Assembly (NCBI GenBank): GCA_019044685.2
Contig: JAGTXX020000003.1
Location: 310,001 to 374,000 of the forward strand
Direction: 5' to 3'
Origin: Nannochloris sp. 'desiccata'
Lineage: Eukaryota > Chlorophyta > Trebouxiophyceae > Chlorellales > Chlorellaceae
DNA length: 64,000 nucleotides
Each line of letters starts with the position of its first letter. The first letter of the stretch is position 1. Under the pieces are notes generated by a model that ran no database searches, was not told the origin of the DNA, and saw only the letters and a list, made by a program, of their open reading frames with translations. Below are positions 1-10,807 of this stretch, one piece after another. The position numbers and the translations under genes were made by a program.

Positions 1-192
1 CATAATGGGAGAGATAAGCACACTTTGACGGGAAGCGATGGTGCTCTGGAGGTAATGATACACGTGGGGCAGAACAAGGAAGTGATCAAAATGGCTGCTG
101 AATCTATGTTGGGATGCAGCAAGAAATTTGGGTTGTGCAGCCTAAACTCTCTGGTTACAATGGTCGAAAGTAATATAGAAATTTTGGAATAG
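1..192 (+). CDS. Open frame entering from the window edge (possible 3' end of a gene)
   Basis: Frame 1 is open from the first base to a TAG at 190-192, giving 63 codons with no recognisable domain. It could be the last exon of a gene that starts outside the window, or a chance open frame. Nothing in the peptide (for example the segment VMIHVGQNKEV) matches a family I know. It converges on the small minus-strand ORF that ends at 196. Confidence 0.2.
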   Translation, partial: HNGRDKHTLTGSDGALEVMIHVGQNKEVIKMAAESMLGCSKKFGLCSLNSLVTMVESNIEILE

Positions 193-195
193 CTG

Positions 196-381
196 CTATT
201 CTTTGGGATTCATCTGCCCACAGGCGTTCTGCGAGGCTCGAAGAAACGCCGAAAAAGAGGGCTTGGTAAAAGTCTTTCGTTTGGCAAGCAGAGACTCGAT
301 TCGTAAATTTGATAATTCTTTGATCAGCGCGTAGAATTGATAGCTCAAGGGGCGGTGCCCATCTTTGTTGCCCACCAGCAT
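196..381 (-). CDS. Small hypothetical protein, 61 aa
   Basis: An ATG-initiated minus-strand ORF of 61 residues ends in TAG. It is basic, with the run LLAKRKTFTKPS, and has no membrane segment or cysteine motif. I do not recognise a family. It lies upstream of and divergent from the phosphatase gene at 511, with 129 bp between the two starts. It may be a real microprotein or simply an open frame in the spacer. Confidence 0.22.
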   Translation of the reverse strand: MLVGNKDGHRPLSYQFYALIKELSNLRIESLLAKRKTFTKPSFSAFLRASQNACGQMNPKE

Positions 382-510
382 AAAATTTACTTTAGGGAAA
401 TTCCCTACTTGACCTCCTTCGTCCTAGGTCCACGCAGCCATCTAATCACTCTTTAATTTATCTCCTGAAGCGAATTTACCCCGCATGCTGCCTCTCTTCG
501 AGCTGATTTA

Positions 511-1743
511 ATGCTCGGTTTGATTAAAGTTTTTCAAAAAACGACGTGCATGGCATTCCGTTCCTCTCCTTCCTCTCTTCTCTCTCACACTAAGGCCGTA
601 TCCGAATCTACCATTAGACCTTCATCCGCGCTGCAACTATTTAAAAGGCGCTTTGAAGTTATGCCTGCAGGACCTTGGGGTAGCCTTCATTCGTTTCTAA
701 TTAGAACCATGACGACCCGCCCTCTCGCTGTCGCTGTTGGAGCCACCACAGTAGGTACAGGCATCTGGATGGCGAATGCACAACAACTGAGTTTCGGAAG
801 GAATAGGGTTGCACATTGTGCTTCATCTGGACTTTCGTCTACTCCCCACTCGCGCTCGGTGGTAACAAATGTCAGTAACAACAAAGCTCCAGCGACCGCC
901 CCATCTGCTTCTACTGGCAATAATAACAGCACCTCCTCCTCGAAATTATCAAATAATGTTATTGTGCTGTTAGCGGGGTCATATATGATTCCTCACCCAG
1001 CAAAAGTAGACAAAGGCGGCGAAGACGCTTGGTTTATTTGTGAGACAGGTCGGTGCATGGGCGTCGCTGATGGTGTTGGTGGCTGGGCTGAAATTGGAAT
1101 TGACCCGGGGCTCTATAGCAGAGAATTAATGGCCCATGCCAAAGTAAAAGCATTAGAAACCGAGCCAGGATCAGATATGCCACAGGAGATCCTTGAATAT
1201 GCCCATAAGAAAACATTGGCCAGAGGGTCGTCTACTGCCTGTGTTCTATGTGTCGATCAAGGGGTACTTCACGCAAGTAATTTAGGTGATTCTGGATTTT
1301 TAGTAGTAAGACAAGGTGAATTGGCGTTTATGTCCCCGCAGCAACAACACGAATTTAATTTCCCGTATCAATTGGGCAGTGCCGATTCGATGGCTGATCT
1401 GCCATCAGCTGCACAAAGATTCTCAATTGAAGTCGAGATTGGAGATATAGTGGTGGCTGCAACAGATGGTGTGTTTGATAATGTCTATCCTGATGAAGCT
1501 GCCGCGATGGTGTCTGTAGCGAAGAAAAATGGAGATTCTCCGGAGATTGCTGCGACATTGTTGGCGCAATTTGCAAGAACGAGAGCGGCAGACCCGACGC
1601 ACTTATCGCCCTTTGCATATGGAGCTCAGCAACTGGGGTATAAATTCTTTGGTGGAAAGATGGATGATATCACGGTGGTTTGTGCGTATATAGAGAATAG
1701 TACTGGCAATGCTGCGCCAATTGTCACCATTGCTGAGGAGTAA
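511..1743 (+). CDS. PP2C-type serine/threonine phosphatase, PTC7/PPTC7-like
   Basis: Single-exon gene of 410 aa. The C-terminal part, about residues 150-405, is a compact PP2C domain of the PTC7/PPTC7 type. GGEDAW (about 169-174) and VADGVGGW (185-192) carry metal-binding aspartates. NLGDSG (257-262), AATDGVFDN (about 315-323) and the late KMDDITVV (384-391) complete the usual metal-site pattern. PTC7 enzymes are metal-dependent phosphatases, mitochondrial in yeast and animals, linked to coenzyme Q and metabolic control. The first 140 residues are basic, Ser/Thr-rich and of low complexity, as expected for an organelle presequence plus linker. They do not say mitochondrion or plastid. A GKMDD end close to the C terminus is typical of this subfamily. 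The first ATG of the frame was used; later Met codons (residues 14, 51 and 67) are alternatives. Confidence 0.85.
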   Translation: MLGLIKVFQKTTCMAFRSSPSSLLSHTKAVSESTIRPSSALQLFKRRFEVMPAGPWGSLHSFLIRTMTTRPLAVAVGATTVGTGIWMANAQQLSFGRNRVAHCASSGLSSTPHSRSVVTNVSNNKAPATAPSASTGNNNSTSSSKLSNNVIVLLAGSYMIPHPAKVDKGGEDAWFICETGRCMGVADGVGGWAEIGIDPGLYSRELMAHAKVKALETEPGSDMPQEILEYAHKKTLARGSSTACVLCVDQGVLHASNLGDSGFLVVRQGELAFMSPQQQHEFNFPYQLGSADSMADLPSAAQRFSIEVEIGDIVVAATDGVFDNVYPDEAAAMVSVAKKNGDSPEIAATLLAQFARTRAADPTHLSPFAYGAQQLGYKFFGGKMDDITVVCAYIENSTGNAAPIVTIAEE

Positions 1744-2323
1744 ATCTAAAAAATAAATAAAAAAATCTGTGGTGGCGGGATGGATAAAGAATGGAATCAA
1801 TTCTGTAGGAGAACTGTTGGGCAATTTTTGTAATTATGTAGACTATGGATACATGTAAACAGTGACTTTCGAGTAGGTAACCTAGCTATGGCAGTTAGTC
1901 TCAAAGTAGAAGTAGTGGTGTGGGTATATCTAGATAGGTGTACCACCAAAACTTGGAAGATTTTGGATGATGATCAACTTGGGCAACCCTAAAGACGACG
2001 AGCCCCAAGCTGATGCTCCGAGCTGCTCTTTAGACATCGCCAGCTTCTTCAAAAATTCGTAAACAAACGCACATTGTTGTTGCATTTATTTCTAAGTTTG
2101 ATTTAAATCTAATTTCGTGTTCCGGGCTGGATTATTAGCTCTCTGCTGTCTGAAATTGCAATTCCATCAAGGGATAAATCTCGTTTTAACTCATCTATAT
2201 TTTGGAGTAATAAAGCACCAATAAACTCTAGATTATTGAAACAGTGCTCTCAGACCACTAACGCAAGATTTGAGATTGTCTCTAAAGAGCATTATCTGAT
2301 CACCGAAAACAGTTTGACAGAAA
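1744..2323. other. Intergenic, no gene seen
   Basis: This is 580 bp of AT-rich spacer between the phosphatase stop and the first exon of the ketoacyl-ACP synthase. It would hold the phosphatase 3' UTR (TGTAA occurs near 1829 and 1856) and the promoter of the next gene. No RNA gene or repeat was recognised. Confidence 0.5.
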
Positions 2324-4046
2324 ATGTTAGCGCAGCAGTTGGTCCGCCCTCAGCAGGTGGTGCTGGATCATCGACGTCACGGACTTAGCAGCAAACATGC
2401 ATATAGCATTACAGGTACGCAAATGCGCTTTGCATGCTACTATAAACAAGCTCGAAACTCTATGTTCTAATCACTGATTAAGCCACCTGTCCTTGCAAAA
2501 TCTCATTCTTCTCTTGTTTCTCCTCCCTTTTCCAGGAATAAACGTAATAGTAGGTCCCGTCTATTACAGAACAGCCCCATCGCATCGCATGAGCGTCCAA
2601 GTCTCTGCTTCGGCAAACGCCGACGCCCGCCCTCAGTTTGGTAAAGGAGCAGAAAAGCGTGTTGTCATTACAGGCATGGGTGTAGTAAGCAGCTTGGGAC
2701 ACGATCCTGATGAAATGTATGATAATTTACTTGCTGGAAAGAGTGGAATCAGCCTCATAGAAGGATTTGATGCATGTAAGTAGTCTGTTTTCACCGTCAA
2801 TGAGGTGCACACGACTCTTTAATATCTATTTTTCCACAACAACACGTCTTCTTTTAATTTGTTTTTTAAATCCCATTACTAAACCTTTTCACTTCGTACT
2901 CTGAATTCTCTTTATACAGCTGATTGGTCTACCAGAATTGGAGGTGAAATCAAATCTTTAGACTGCGATGGCTATGTCGTGAAAAAATGGGAGAAGAGAA
3001 TTGATAACGTGATGAAATATCTCCAAGTAGCAGGTAAAAAAGCACTTGAGAACTCTGGATTACCTTGGCAAGGCCCTGAAATTAATCAACTTGACAAAAC
3101 ACAAGCTGGAATACTGATTGGCACAGCAATGGGGGGTATGCAAACGTTTGCTACGGCCGTGGAGGCACTTGAAACTTCAGGATATCGCAAAATGAACCCA
3201 TTTTGCATCCCAATGGCAATATCCAACATGGGAGGAGCTATGTTAGCCATGGATCTTGGGTTTATGGGTCCTAATTACTCGATATCTACTGCATGCGCTA
3301 CTGGAAATTACTGTATCATGGCAGCTGCAAACCACATCCGAAGGGGGGAAGCTTCCTTGATGCTTGCTGGAGGGGCTGATGCTGCGATCATCCCTTCAGG
3401 AATTGGCGGATTTATTGCCTGCAAGGCATTAAGTAAACGGAATGATGATCCTGAGGGTGCTTCCAGGCCTTGGGATAAAGGTAGAGATGGTTTTGTAATG
3501 GGCGAAGGCTGTGGCGTTGTCGTCCTTGAAGATTTGGAACACGCCAAAGCTCGTGGCGCCCCTATTCTTGCTGAATTTATCGGCGGCGCGTTTACATGTG
3601 ATGCTCACCATATGACAGAACCTCATCCTGAAGGTAGAGGGGTTATTGCTTGTATTGAAAAAGCAGTAGCTCATGCGAATGTGACCCCGGAGGAGGTCGG
3701 GTATGTCAATGCTCACGGTACTTCTACCCCTGCTGGAGATATGGCAGAATACAGAGCCATTACCACAGCCCTTCCACACAAATCCTTGAAGATTAATTCC
3801 AGTAAGTCGATGATTGGACACTTACTCGGGGGTGCTAGTGCAGTTGAAGCAGTGGTCACGATTCAAGCATTACGACGGGGAAAGATTCATCCAAACATGA
3901 ACTTGGATGATCCAGAAGATGACGTGGATTTGAATGTCGTCGTGGGGAAAGAAGCGATTGATCATGATTTTAAAGTAGCGATGAGTAATTCTTTTGGATT
4001 TGGGGGGCACAACAGCAGTGTGCTCTTTGCAAAGTATGAAGAATAA
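2324..4046 (+). CDS. 3-oxoacyl-[acyl-carrier-protein] synthase, KAS I/FabF type
   Basis: Three exons: 2324-2414, 2536-2775 and 2920-4046, with GT-AG introns of 121 and 144 nt, giving 485 aa. The enzyme condenses malonyl-ACP with acyl-ACP in type II fatty acid synthesis. The catalytic Cys236 sits in STACATGN, and the two histidines are His376 (NAHGTST) and His411 (SKSMIGHLLGG). These form the C-H-H triad of KAS I/II. The terminal NSFGFGGHNSSVLF is the usual glycine-rich end. Sequence runs such as ISTACATGNYC and ASRPWDKGRDGFVMGEG read like plant plastid KAS I. The first exon and the start of the second supply about 68 residues rich in Arg/His/Ser before KRVVITGMG, which fits a transit peptide. 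The ATG of exon 1 was chosen because it splices in phase into the domain. A mitochondrial isozyme is the main alternative. Confidence 0.93.
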
Positions 4047-4586
4047 GGTGGAAAGTGTTATTTTTAATTTCTGAAATTTTTTTGCTGCGAGAGAAAAGAA
4101 AAAATGTGCTTCTTTAGTTTTTCTATCTTGGATCTTTTTCCTAATTGGTTGCAAACAGTGTTTTTACTTCCTTCTTTGTTTGCTGTTTAGTGTGTGAGTT
4201 CTTTTTCTTTGCTGATGTTGGTGCTGTTTTTTTCTTCCTTCTATTCATCTTTCAAACCATTTTTTTTTTGCTGAAAGAAAAGAAATGCTGCATCCTCTTT
4301 TTCGAAAGCAAATCTACTGTAACAATAAGGCAAAGGACAGCTCATGGTAGTTTCTGTTTATCTTCTAAAGAATTGAATGGTTTTTATTGCAGAACAGGGA
4401 CAACCACTTGGGCAGCGACGCTGGGCACAAGCCTAGCATGGGTGAGATAGCTAGTTTTCTGGCGAATTTCAAAGCCAGAACAATAATTCTTGAGTAGATT
4501 TAAATTTTCGAAGGTTCTTTCAATCAAGATTAATCCAATACTGCACGTTGTTGCGCGGAGCCTTGTTTGATCACACATCATTAAAT
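4047..4586. other. Intergenic, T-rich, no gene seen
   Basis: This is 540 bp with long T-runs (around 4078 and 4257-4269). It covers the 3' UTR of the KAS gene and the promoter of the PTAC14-like gene. An open frame here is low-complexity Phe/Leu-rich translation of T-runs and is not credible as a gene. Confidence 0.5.
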
Positions 4587-6219
4587 ATGGCAACAATTCA
4601 GCAGACGGGCGCGCGACCTCAGCGCAGCCTGCAGGCAAGCTCACGCTCGCAATTTTTATTGATGTATTCCATGTTCCGAACGGACCCACATGTTTGTTTC
4701 TCAATAAGTTACCTCTTGTTCCTCCCACCAGGTGCTCCCCTCTCGACGAGGTGCTCTTTCTCGTTGCAAAGCTGCCACCAACACCCCTTCCCCTGCCTCT
4801 AAGGTCTACCCAAAACGCTTGATCGAATGGCTATCAGTGCGTATCCTTTATCTTACTGCCAACTTCATGCATATTAAGAACATTAAATTTTAGAATACCA
4901 ACCTTTACGATTTTTTTCTCTCCGTCTTCTTCTCACAGGATAATGGTGCTCCGCAAGAAAAGGCAGAAATCCAAACTATTGTCAAAGAAGGCACTGAAAT
5001 TGATATTACAGTCGCTTCTCAACCAATATCCAAAGGGGATATTGCGCTTCATATCCCAGAAGATCTCGTGGTCACTTTAGATCGAATCTTTGATGGCGAT
5101 GGCCCATTAGCTGAACTCCTTACTACGAACAAGCTCTCTGAAATTGCTGTGCTTACTCTGTATCTAATGTATGAGAAGAAACGCGGTCCTGAAAGCTCGT
5201 GGTTCCCTTTAATCAAAGAATTGGATCGTATTGGAGGTAGAGGCCCTCAGGGCGCCAAATCTCCTTTGCTGTGGGATGCTGGCCAAGTCGAGGATTTGTT
5301 AGGAGGCAGCCCAATAGTAGCTCAAATTAAAGAACGTTTGAAAGGAATTCGTAAAGAATATGAAGAGTTAGATACTGTATGGTATCTTTCTGGTGCTTTA
5401 TTTAGTAATTACCCTTTTGAAGTACCCACAGAACAATTTTCGGTCGACAGATTTATTCAGGCGTTCACTGCAGTACAATCCTCGATTGTACATCTTCAAG
5501 GGGTGGCTCTGAGTAAACGCTTTGCACTCGTTCCAATGGGTCCGCCATTAATGCAGTATTCTTCTACCTGCAAGGCGTTATTACAGTATAACGCCGATAA
5601 TAAACAAGTTCAATTGGTTGCTGATCGAGCTTATGCAGTCGGTGAGCAGCTGCAAGCGTGGTGTGGCCCTCAACCAAACTCTCGCCTTCTACTTAATTAC
5701 GGCATTGTAGATGATAACAATCCCTATGATAAACTCCCGTTAGGCGTCGTTATCCCTTCTGATGACCCTCTCTACCGCGAAAAACGTAATAAGTTAGCAG
5801 AAAATGAACTTTCTACCCAACAGACATTTCAAATGACGAGAGGGACAGATACACCCTTACCAGAAAACGTGTTGCCGTATTTGAGATTAGTCTTTGCTAG
5901 TACAACGGAAGAATTAGCAGCGGTGAAATTTGGGAAAGAAGGAAAGCCGGTGAGCGATGCCAATGAAGCGAGAGTACTGGCTCAATTGGCGGGATATTTA
6001 CAAAAACGCTTGGCAGGATATAAGACCACCATTCAACAAGATGCATCAACGATTGCAAACCCGTGTTCTGGTGCGCGACAGACTGTTGCAGCGAGGTTAT
6101 TGAGGATAGAAAAGTATATTTTACAGGGGGCTTTGGAGCAGGTGATGGCCCAGCCGGGGGCAGCGCAGGCGATTGCAAAGGGTGCTGCAACTGGTAGTGG
6201 GGGTGTGAAATTTATTTAG
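4587..6219 (+). CDS. SET-domain protein with Rubisco-LSMT-type C terminus, PTAC14-like
   Basis: Three exons: 4587-4634, 4732-4836 and 4939-6219, giving 477 aa. Intron 1 uses a GC donor (CAG/GCAAGC) and intron 2 the donor GTGCGT; all junctions keep phase. The N terminus (MATIQQTGARPQRS, then Arg/Ala/Ser-rich) looks like a plastid transit peptide. RLIEWLSDNGAP opens the SET fold and the C-terminal third is the Rubisco-substrate-binding helical domain. Segments such as MGPPLMQYSSTCKALL, WCGPQPNSRLLLNYG and DDNNPYD match what I recall of plant PTAC14, a component of plastid RNA-polymerase-associated nucleoids. They match it better than the large-subunit methyltransferase. The SET N-H-x-C motif is absent at the place where it should lie, so methyltransferase activity is doubtful. 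The assignment is by family memory; an LSMT-like enzyme is the alternative. Confidence 0.82.
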
Positions 6220-6878
6220 ACTTGAGATTAGATGTAAAGCGGGCATTATTAGCATTGATTGAGTTGTTGTACACTTGTAATACCTATGTGATTTTAATTA
6301 AAAAGCAGAGAGAGTATTGATTAGTTGCAGCTTGTATCAAGGCAACTTACTTTACTACGCTTGAATCCTTGAGATAAAGTATCAAACGGATCGTACTTTT
6401 GTGTGGGTTGATATGGAGTGGTAAAATACTGCCCCTTTCTGTTTTATAGTAGCATGTTAAAATAGGCCTTAGGGATTTGAAGCAATCCCTAAAATACCCT
6501 TGCATGCTCGAACGGCTGAAGTAAATTTCTGAACGAAACGCACCTTTGACCTAGGGTACTATCATCGGCACAAAACCCCATCGGAAGCTGTTATAGAAGG
6601 CAGGGAGACCTCAAAAAGCACTGATGACAAGCTATAGCCTCTGGATCCGAGGCAGCGGAGGCCAATATCGCCAATTAATAGTACACTAAGCGGTCACTCA
6701 ATTCCACATTCCCCCTCCTGAACAGATTCTTTACTCTTACATTTGGCAGTGTATTACGAGCTAAAACCAGCTAAAAGCTGAGCTACCGCCAAAATCTCGG
6801 AGGGATAGTTATATTAGTGCAAATTGCGGAGTAGAAGCAAGAATGATAAAAATAGAATAAGGAAAGAGAGATAGAAGT
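6220..6878. other. Intergenic between convergent genes, no gene seen
   Basis: This is 659 bp between two converging genes. It should hold both 3' UTRs. TGTAA motifs on the plus strand occur near 6232 and 6275. No repeat or RNA gene was recognised. Confidence 0.45.
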
Positions 6879-7537
6879 TTAATTCCTGGCAGAACCTGCT
6901 GCTTCCATTTCAGCCAAGGCCTTTGCAACACTTCCAGCATCGTCTTCAACCAAAACACCTGCCTTCCAGCATCCCAACCTCTCACCCAGCTGCTTGTGCT
7001 TCTCACGCTCAGCATCTACGGCAGCACGATTGCCCTTCCAGCCGACGTGACGGGCAAGCGATTGGGTGCCCAGCATACGAGCTGCTTTAACGCGCATAAA
7101 TTGCTCATCATAGCGCTTTAGTTCAGGGTAATCAGTGATAATTTCACGCCATTTACCGACACCGTGCTTCTCAAGACCCTGCGGGATGGGGTGGCGGAAG
7201 GAAAGAGGTTTGAGACATGAGAACAGGTGGTTGGGTGTGCAGTATGGTAATTCAAAATATATACGTCAGACGACATGACTGATCCACCAATTTGGTTAAC
7301 AGTCTATAATAAAAAGGCACCTACCTTGTACAGAGCTTCCTTTTCAGGCTGACCCCATTTCTTGTCCTCTGTCAGCTGAATGATGATCTTCTTAGGTTTG
7401 AAAAAGTCTTGATTAATGGTGCCGTCCTCGTTGCACATGCCCTCTGGGCTAAACTGCTGGCGCATCTTTGCAGCCCATGCTGCCTTTTCTGCCATCATGT
7501 GTTCTGAAGAAGGGCCTGGACCGACTGCTGTAGCCAT
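6879..7537 (-). CDS. Small SANT/Myb-like domain protein, 170 aa
   Basis: Two exons on the minus strand, 7537-7325 and 7178-6879, joined in phase 0 across a 146-nt GT-AG intron. The segment KKWGQPEKEALYKGLEKHG, continued by VGKWREI and a third helix around RYDEQFMRVKAARMLG, has the spaced tryptophans of a single SANT/Myb repeat (about residues 57-110). The remaining N and C termini are hydrophilic, with no signal or membrane segment. A DNA- or chromatin-binding role is implied by the fold only. I do not know a named orthologue. The intron falls inside the first SANT helix, which supports the join because neither exon alone makes a domain. Confidence 0.75.
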
Positions 7538-8421
7538 TGTACAAATTTTGAAAAAAGTGATCTAAGTTGTTGAGATGTAAAAAATGGGATTGTTATTGCT
7601 CTTTGAGGAATTCTTGAAGTGCACGAGATTCGATGAATAAACTAAACAATAGCTGGAAATTTATGGATTTTGAATTAATATAAGTTCAACTTTTAAATTT
7701 TTGAGAAAAAAATCGGGCACAGCATGGCTGTTTGGAAACAGTGGGAAACACTCTTGGAAACTCTGGGAAACGGGCAAGATCCTCCTTAAGTTTGTTCTAT
7801 ATTATTTTAGTACTTCTGGGAAACACAGCGGACCCTTGGGAAACAGGCGATGCCCCCTCTCAGACCTTTTTCATGGCCGTGATCTTCACCGCCATTATCG
7901 AGACCAGACTTCCAACAATGTAATACCCTACGGCTTGATCTGCCACCCCAGAAGGTAGAGATATGATACATATCGCGATGTATCTCCCAGAGAAGGGTCT
8001 TTGGCTTCACAGGCCGATCTGCAACACCTTGCTCGGGCAGCCTTTGGCGCCTTTGCAACCTCTCTGCCCGCTCTCTGCAGCAGAATAATTAATTCATTTT
8101 TTAACCTGGCACCCTTGATATCAGGTATCGGAGCAGTTTGGAGAAAGTGAAGGGCTGCCGCCATACAGCCCCTTCTCTGCCCAGTGGGGGGCCTGCCCAC
8201 CTGCGGACCGGCCCCTGCAGCGAACAGCAATGCAGGAAAAAGTGAAGGGCAATAAATTAATTAATTATACTATTTAATATCCTTTTTTAAAGGAAACAGT
8301 TGCCAGGAAATGAAATTGAAAGTAAAACTATATGAAGTTCTTGGAATTATATAACTACACGAGCTACAAAGAGGGCAAGCCGTAACTAAAATTAAAAAAC
8401 AAAAAAGAGTTTGACGCCAAA
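7538..8421. other. Accessory spacer with repeat sequence, no gene seen
   Basis: This is 884 bp with no credible ORF. It holds copy A of the GGGAAAC-rich dispersed repeat (7728-7895) and then a GC-rich patch around 8000-8230 that is unlike the AT-rich spacers elsewhere. The patch could be a decayed element. AAAGTGAAGGGC occurs twice in it, near 8144 and 8240. Confidence 0.45.
7728..7895 (+). repeat. Dispersed GGGAAAC-rich repeat, copy A
   Basis: Shares a long, gapped match with 10808-10966. GGGAAACGGGC is followed by a GATCCTC block, then about 40 bp of diverged AT-rich DNA. After that come CTGGGAA(A)CACAGCGGACC, CTTGGGAAAC and GGCGATGCC, then TCAGACCTTTT, CATGGCCGTGAT and TTCACCGCCAT. Both copies are in the same orientation and lie either side of the ATPase gene at 8422-10619. 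The motif GGGAAAC occurs four times inside this copy. The nature of the repeat is unknown. Confidence 0.7.
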
Positions 8422-10619
8422 TCAAAACAGAACAAAGTATTTTTTGGGTTTACTCTTGGCTTTGTCAGCATCAATTTTCCTTTCAAGCAGTTCTCGTTTT
8501 GCAGCCCATACGTGGCTTGGAGATGGCAACGTCACCACTTCTTTCTCGCCGACACCATATACCTCCAAAGGCAGATCACGTGCCAGAGTAGAGTAGGGCC
8601 GCAACGCCAGCAAATTATACTTGACCATGGACAAAATAATCTCATCTCCACGTTCCTCATCTCCTTTTCCCAAATTCTTCGCGAGCTCGTTACGAAGCAC
8701 AGCATGATGCGGTGCTGTGGTAAGGCGCTGCAGCACCATCGCCCATTGATCTTCAAACCAGTCAGGGAGCTCATCGAGCTTTGGTATTACTTTTGGTTTA
8801 AAGCCTTGTTCAATTGCAGAACGTGAGTTTGCAACAACAATATCTAATGCATCTTTCCAACTTCCCAATTCCCTAGCTGCCCCAACACACTGCTTCAGCA
8901 TTCCAATATTCCCCCCACACCGCTCGTAAATGGCCTGCCACTGTTCTTCTGCCCCACCTGGCACCGCTATCGGTTCCGAAGGGTCGTTGATAATACCAGG
9001 CCATGTTACCACAGGAGCAGCAACCCCAGGAGCAGCGACAGAGAGAGGATCAATAGTAGCATCCACAGCAGTGCCATACACAAATTCCCGTGCTTCCTCT
9101 TCCGTCAGATCCCCGAGGACATGGATCCTGAAGTTGTTAGTAGCCACTCCCTCTGCAAAAGCATATTGAAATCAAAATTACTTTGATGGTACGGCAGTAT
9201 ATATATATTTCTTGTTTAAATTCATATATATATGAATTTAAACAAGAAATCACTTACTTCCTTTTATCCAGTTAGCTAGGAAATAATCTGAAGTGGCCAA
9301 GACCACGTGCACTAGGTTTGCCTCTTTTGAGATGGCAACTAAAAAGTCAAGCATTGCTTTTAGCTTTGGCTGGGAGGGACCCGGCTCCGTCCAGTCCATC
9401 AGGTTATTCGCTTCATCTGCAAGTGGAATATTTTAGGGATAAATTAATACAAGGAAAACACAGCATCAATTTGCTTTAAACAAGCGGTGAACAAAATCCA
9501 AAATTTTCCAACAACCGTACCTATTACTATCACAGGCTTTCTGGGAAGCGATGCAATAGATTTAAACAAAATCTCCAACTTTTTTATAGTCTCAGTCAAA
9601 TTTTCTTCGTCCATTTTAAACAATTTTGCCAACTCTCCCAAATTAAATGAGACGTTGCCTACTGGCGTCTTTACCCCAGCAACCATGGAAACTTGTTCAA
9701 GAATCCCTTGAACTAAATCTGGGAATTTGGACAAGTTTAATAGATTATCTTGGGAGGTAACTTCATCGACAAGCGCCTTGGAGATCGCTTCTGGCCCATT
9801 AACCCGTACTAGGCGGCTGTTGATGAAGATGACCGGAGGAGGATCCTGCCCCAGACCCAATTGATCAACCATCTCTTTCAAAAATCTCTGCAATGAATGA
9901 CAAGATAGAAAACTGTGAAAATACTTGCATTTTAATGAGTCTAGCAAAGTGGGTGCATCTCCAACTGCGAGAATTCTTCAAACATTTGCAAAATAGAAAA
10001 AGGCTGATCTTACCGACTTGCCACAGCTTGGAGGCCCAACCAACACAGTGATGACGCCGGGCATGCCCTTCAGGTTCTTGTTGAAGACCTTCTGCTCATT
10101 ACTCCTGTTGAAAAATGGACTCTCCGCTTTCCATTTACTACTTTTCCTTCTATCGTCACTACCGCCATCAGCATTACCGCTAAGAGAATAAAGTAAAGCA
10201 CCGGCACCTAAAACGCCTAGAGGCCCCAAGGTCAGTGCATGTTTAGAGAAGGAAGGGCGGAATTTCCAAGAGGAGAAAACGGAGGAGGAAGAAGAAGCAG
10301 AGCTAGATGCTCCTGTTGTTGACGGCGATGGAGGTTTGGGCGTGGCAGCAGGGGTAGCTTTGGCATCAGGAGGGAGCTCAGCCTTGTGTTGGTTTCGGAC
10401 AAACCCAGATATTTCATTAGTCTGTTTGGGAGAGAATAAGATGGGATGCAGTGTAGTTAGTTGCTGAGAGAAGGATGTAAAATAGATATTAGATTCAAGA
10501 TGTGTTTTAAAAATCTCTCAATGCAAATTTACCTGCTTCAGGTTTTGCTTTGAAGATGATACCCTTCTTTCTAACAATCCAATCGTTTTTTTGGCGCTTG
10601 CTCTTAAGCGGGGCAACAT
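8422..10619 (-). CDS. Archaeal-type P-loop ATPase (ATPase_2/AAA-like), organelle-targeted?
   Basis: Five exons on the minus strand: 10619-10533, 10421-10014, 9887-9521, 9416-9258 and 9152-8422. All have GT-AG introns and consistent phases, giving 583 aa. The Walker A motif is GPPSCGKS at about 158-165 (end of exon 2). Walker B is PVIVIDEANNLMDW, split across the exon 3/4 junction at about 283-296. LVHVVLATSDYF resembles sensor 1. After it come a GNIGMLKQC helix and a winged-helix-like C-terminal region with LPLEVYGV and a basic end. This order fits the ATPase_2 family (PF01637), common in archaea and scattered in eukaryotes; the cellular role is unknown. The N terminus is basic, then Ser/Pro-rich, then has a hydrophobic stretch (GPLGVLGAGALLYSL), suggesting an organelle membrane anchor. 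The gene lies between two copies of a dispersed repeat. Confidence 0.8.
9208..9249. repeat. Perfect 42-bp palindrome inside an intron
   Basis: The arm TTTCTTGTTTAAATTCATAT is followed by TA at the axis and the exact reverse complement. The two arms meet without a loop. The palindrome lies in intron 4 of the ATPase gene and stops 8 bp from the splice donor at 9257. The RNA could fold into a 19-20-bp hairpin beside the 5' splice site. Confidence 0.9.
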
Positions 10620-10807
10620 TCTTTGATGAAATCAGGATAAACTAAGGATCCAATTGATTAGCAAACAAAAATCTTATTAAGCATAATAATCTCTGCGGTA
10701 TTGACCATTATTTTTCATCATAAAAATAATCATTGCCAGGAAACGACAGGTTCGTGGTCTTCTGTCTCCCTCCGACCAAGTCTGCCAGCCTGGGCAGCGG
10801 CCGAGCC

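Noticed and set aside
4145..4450. Plus-strand ORF of 101 codons
   Set aside because: It is Phe-rich translation of T-runs between two genes, starts with a non-ATG codon and has no domain.
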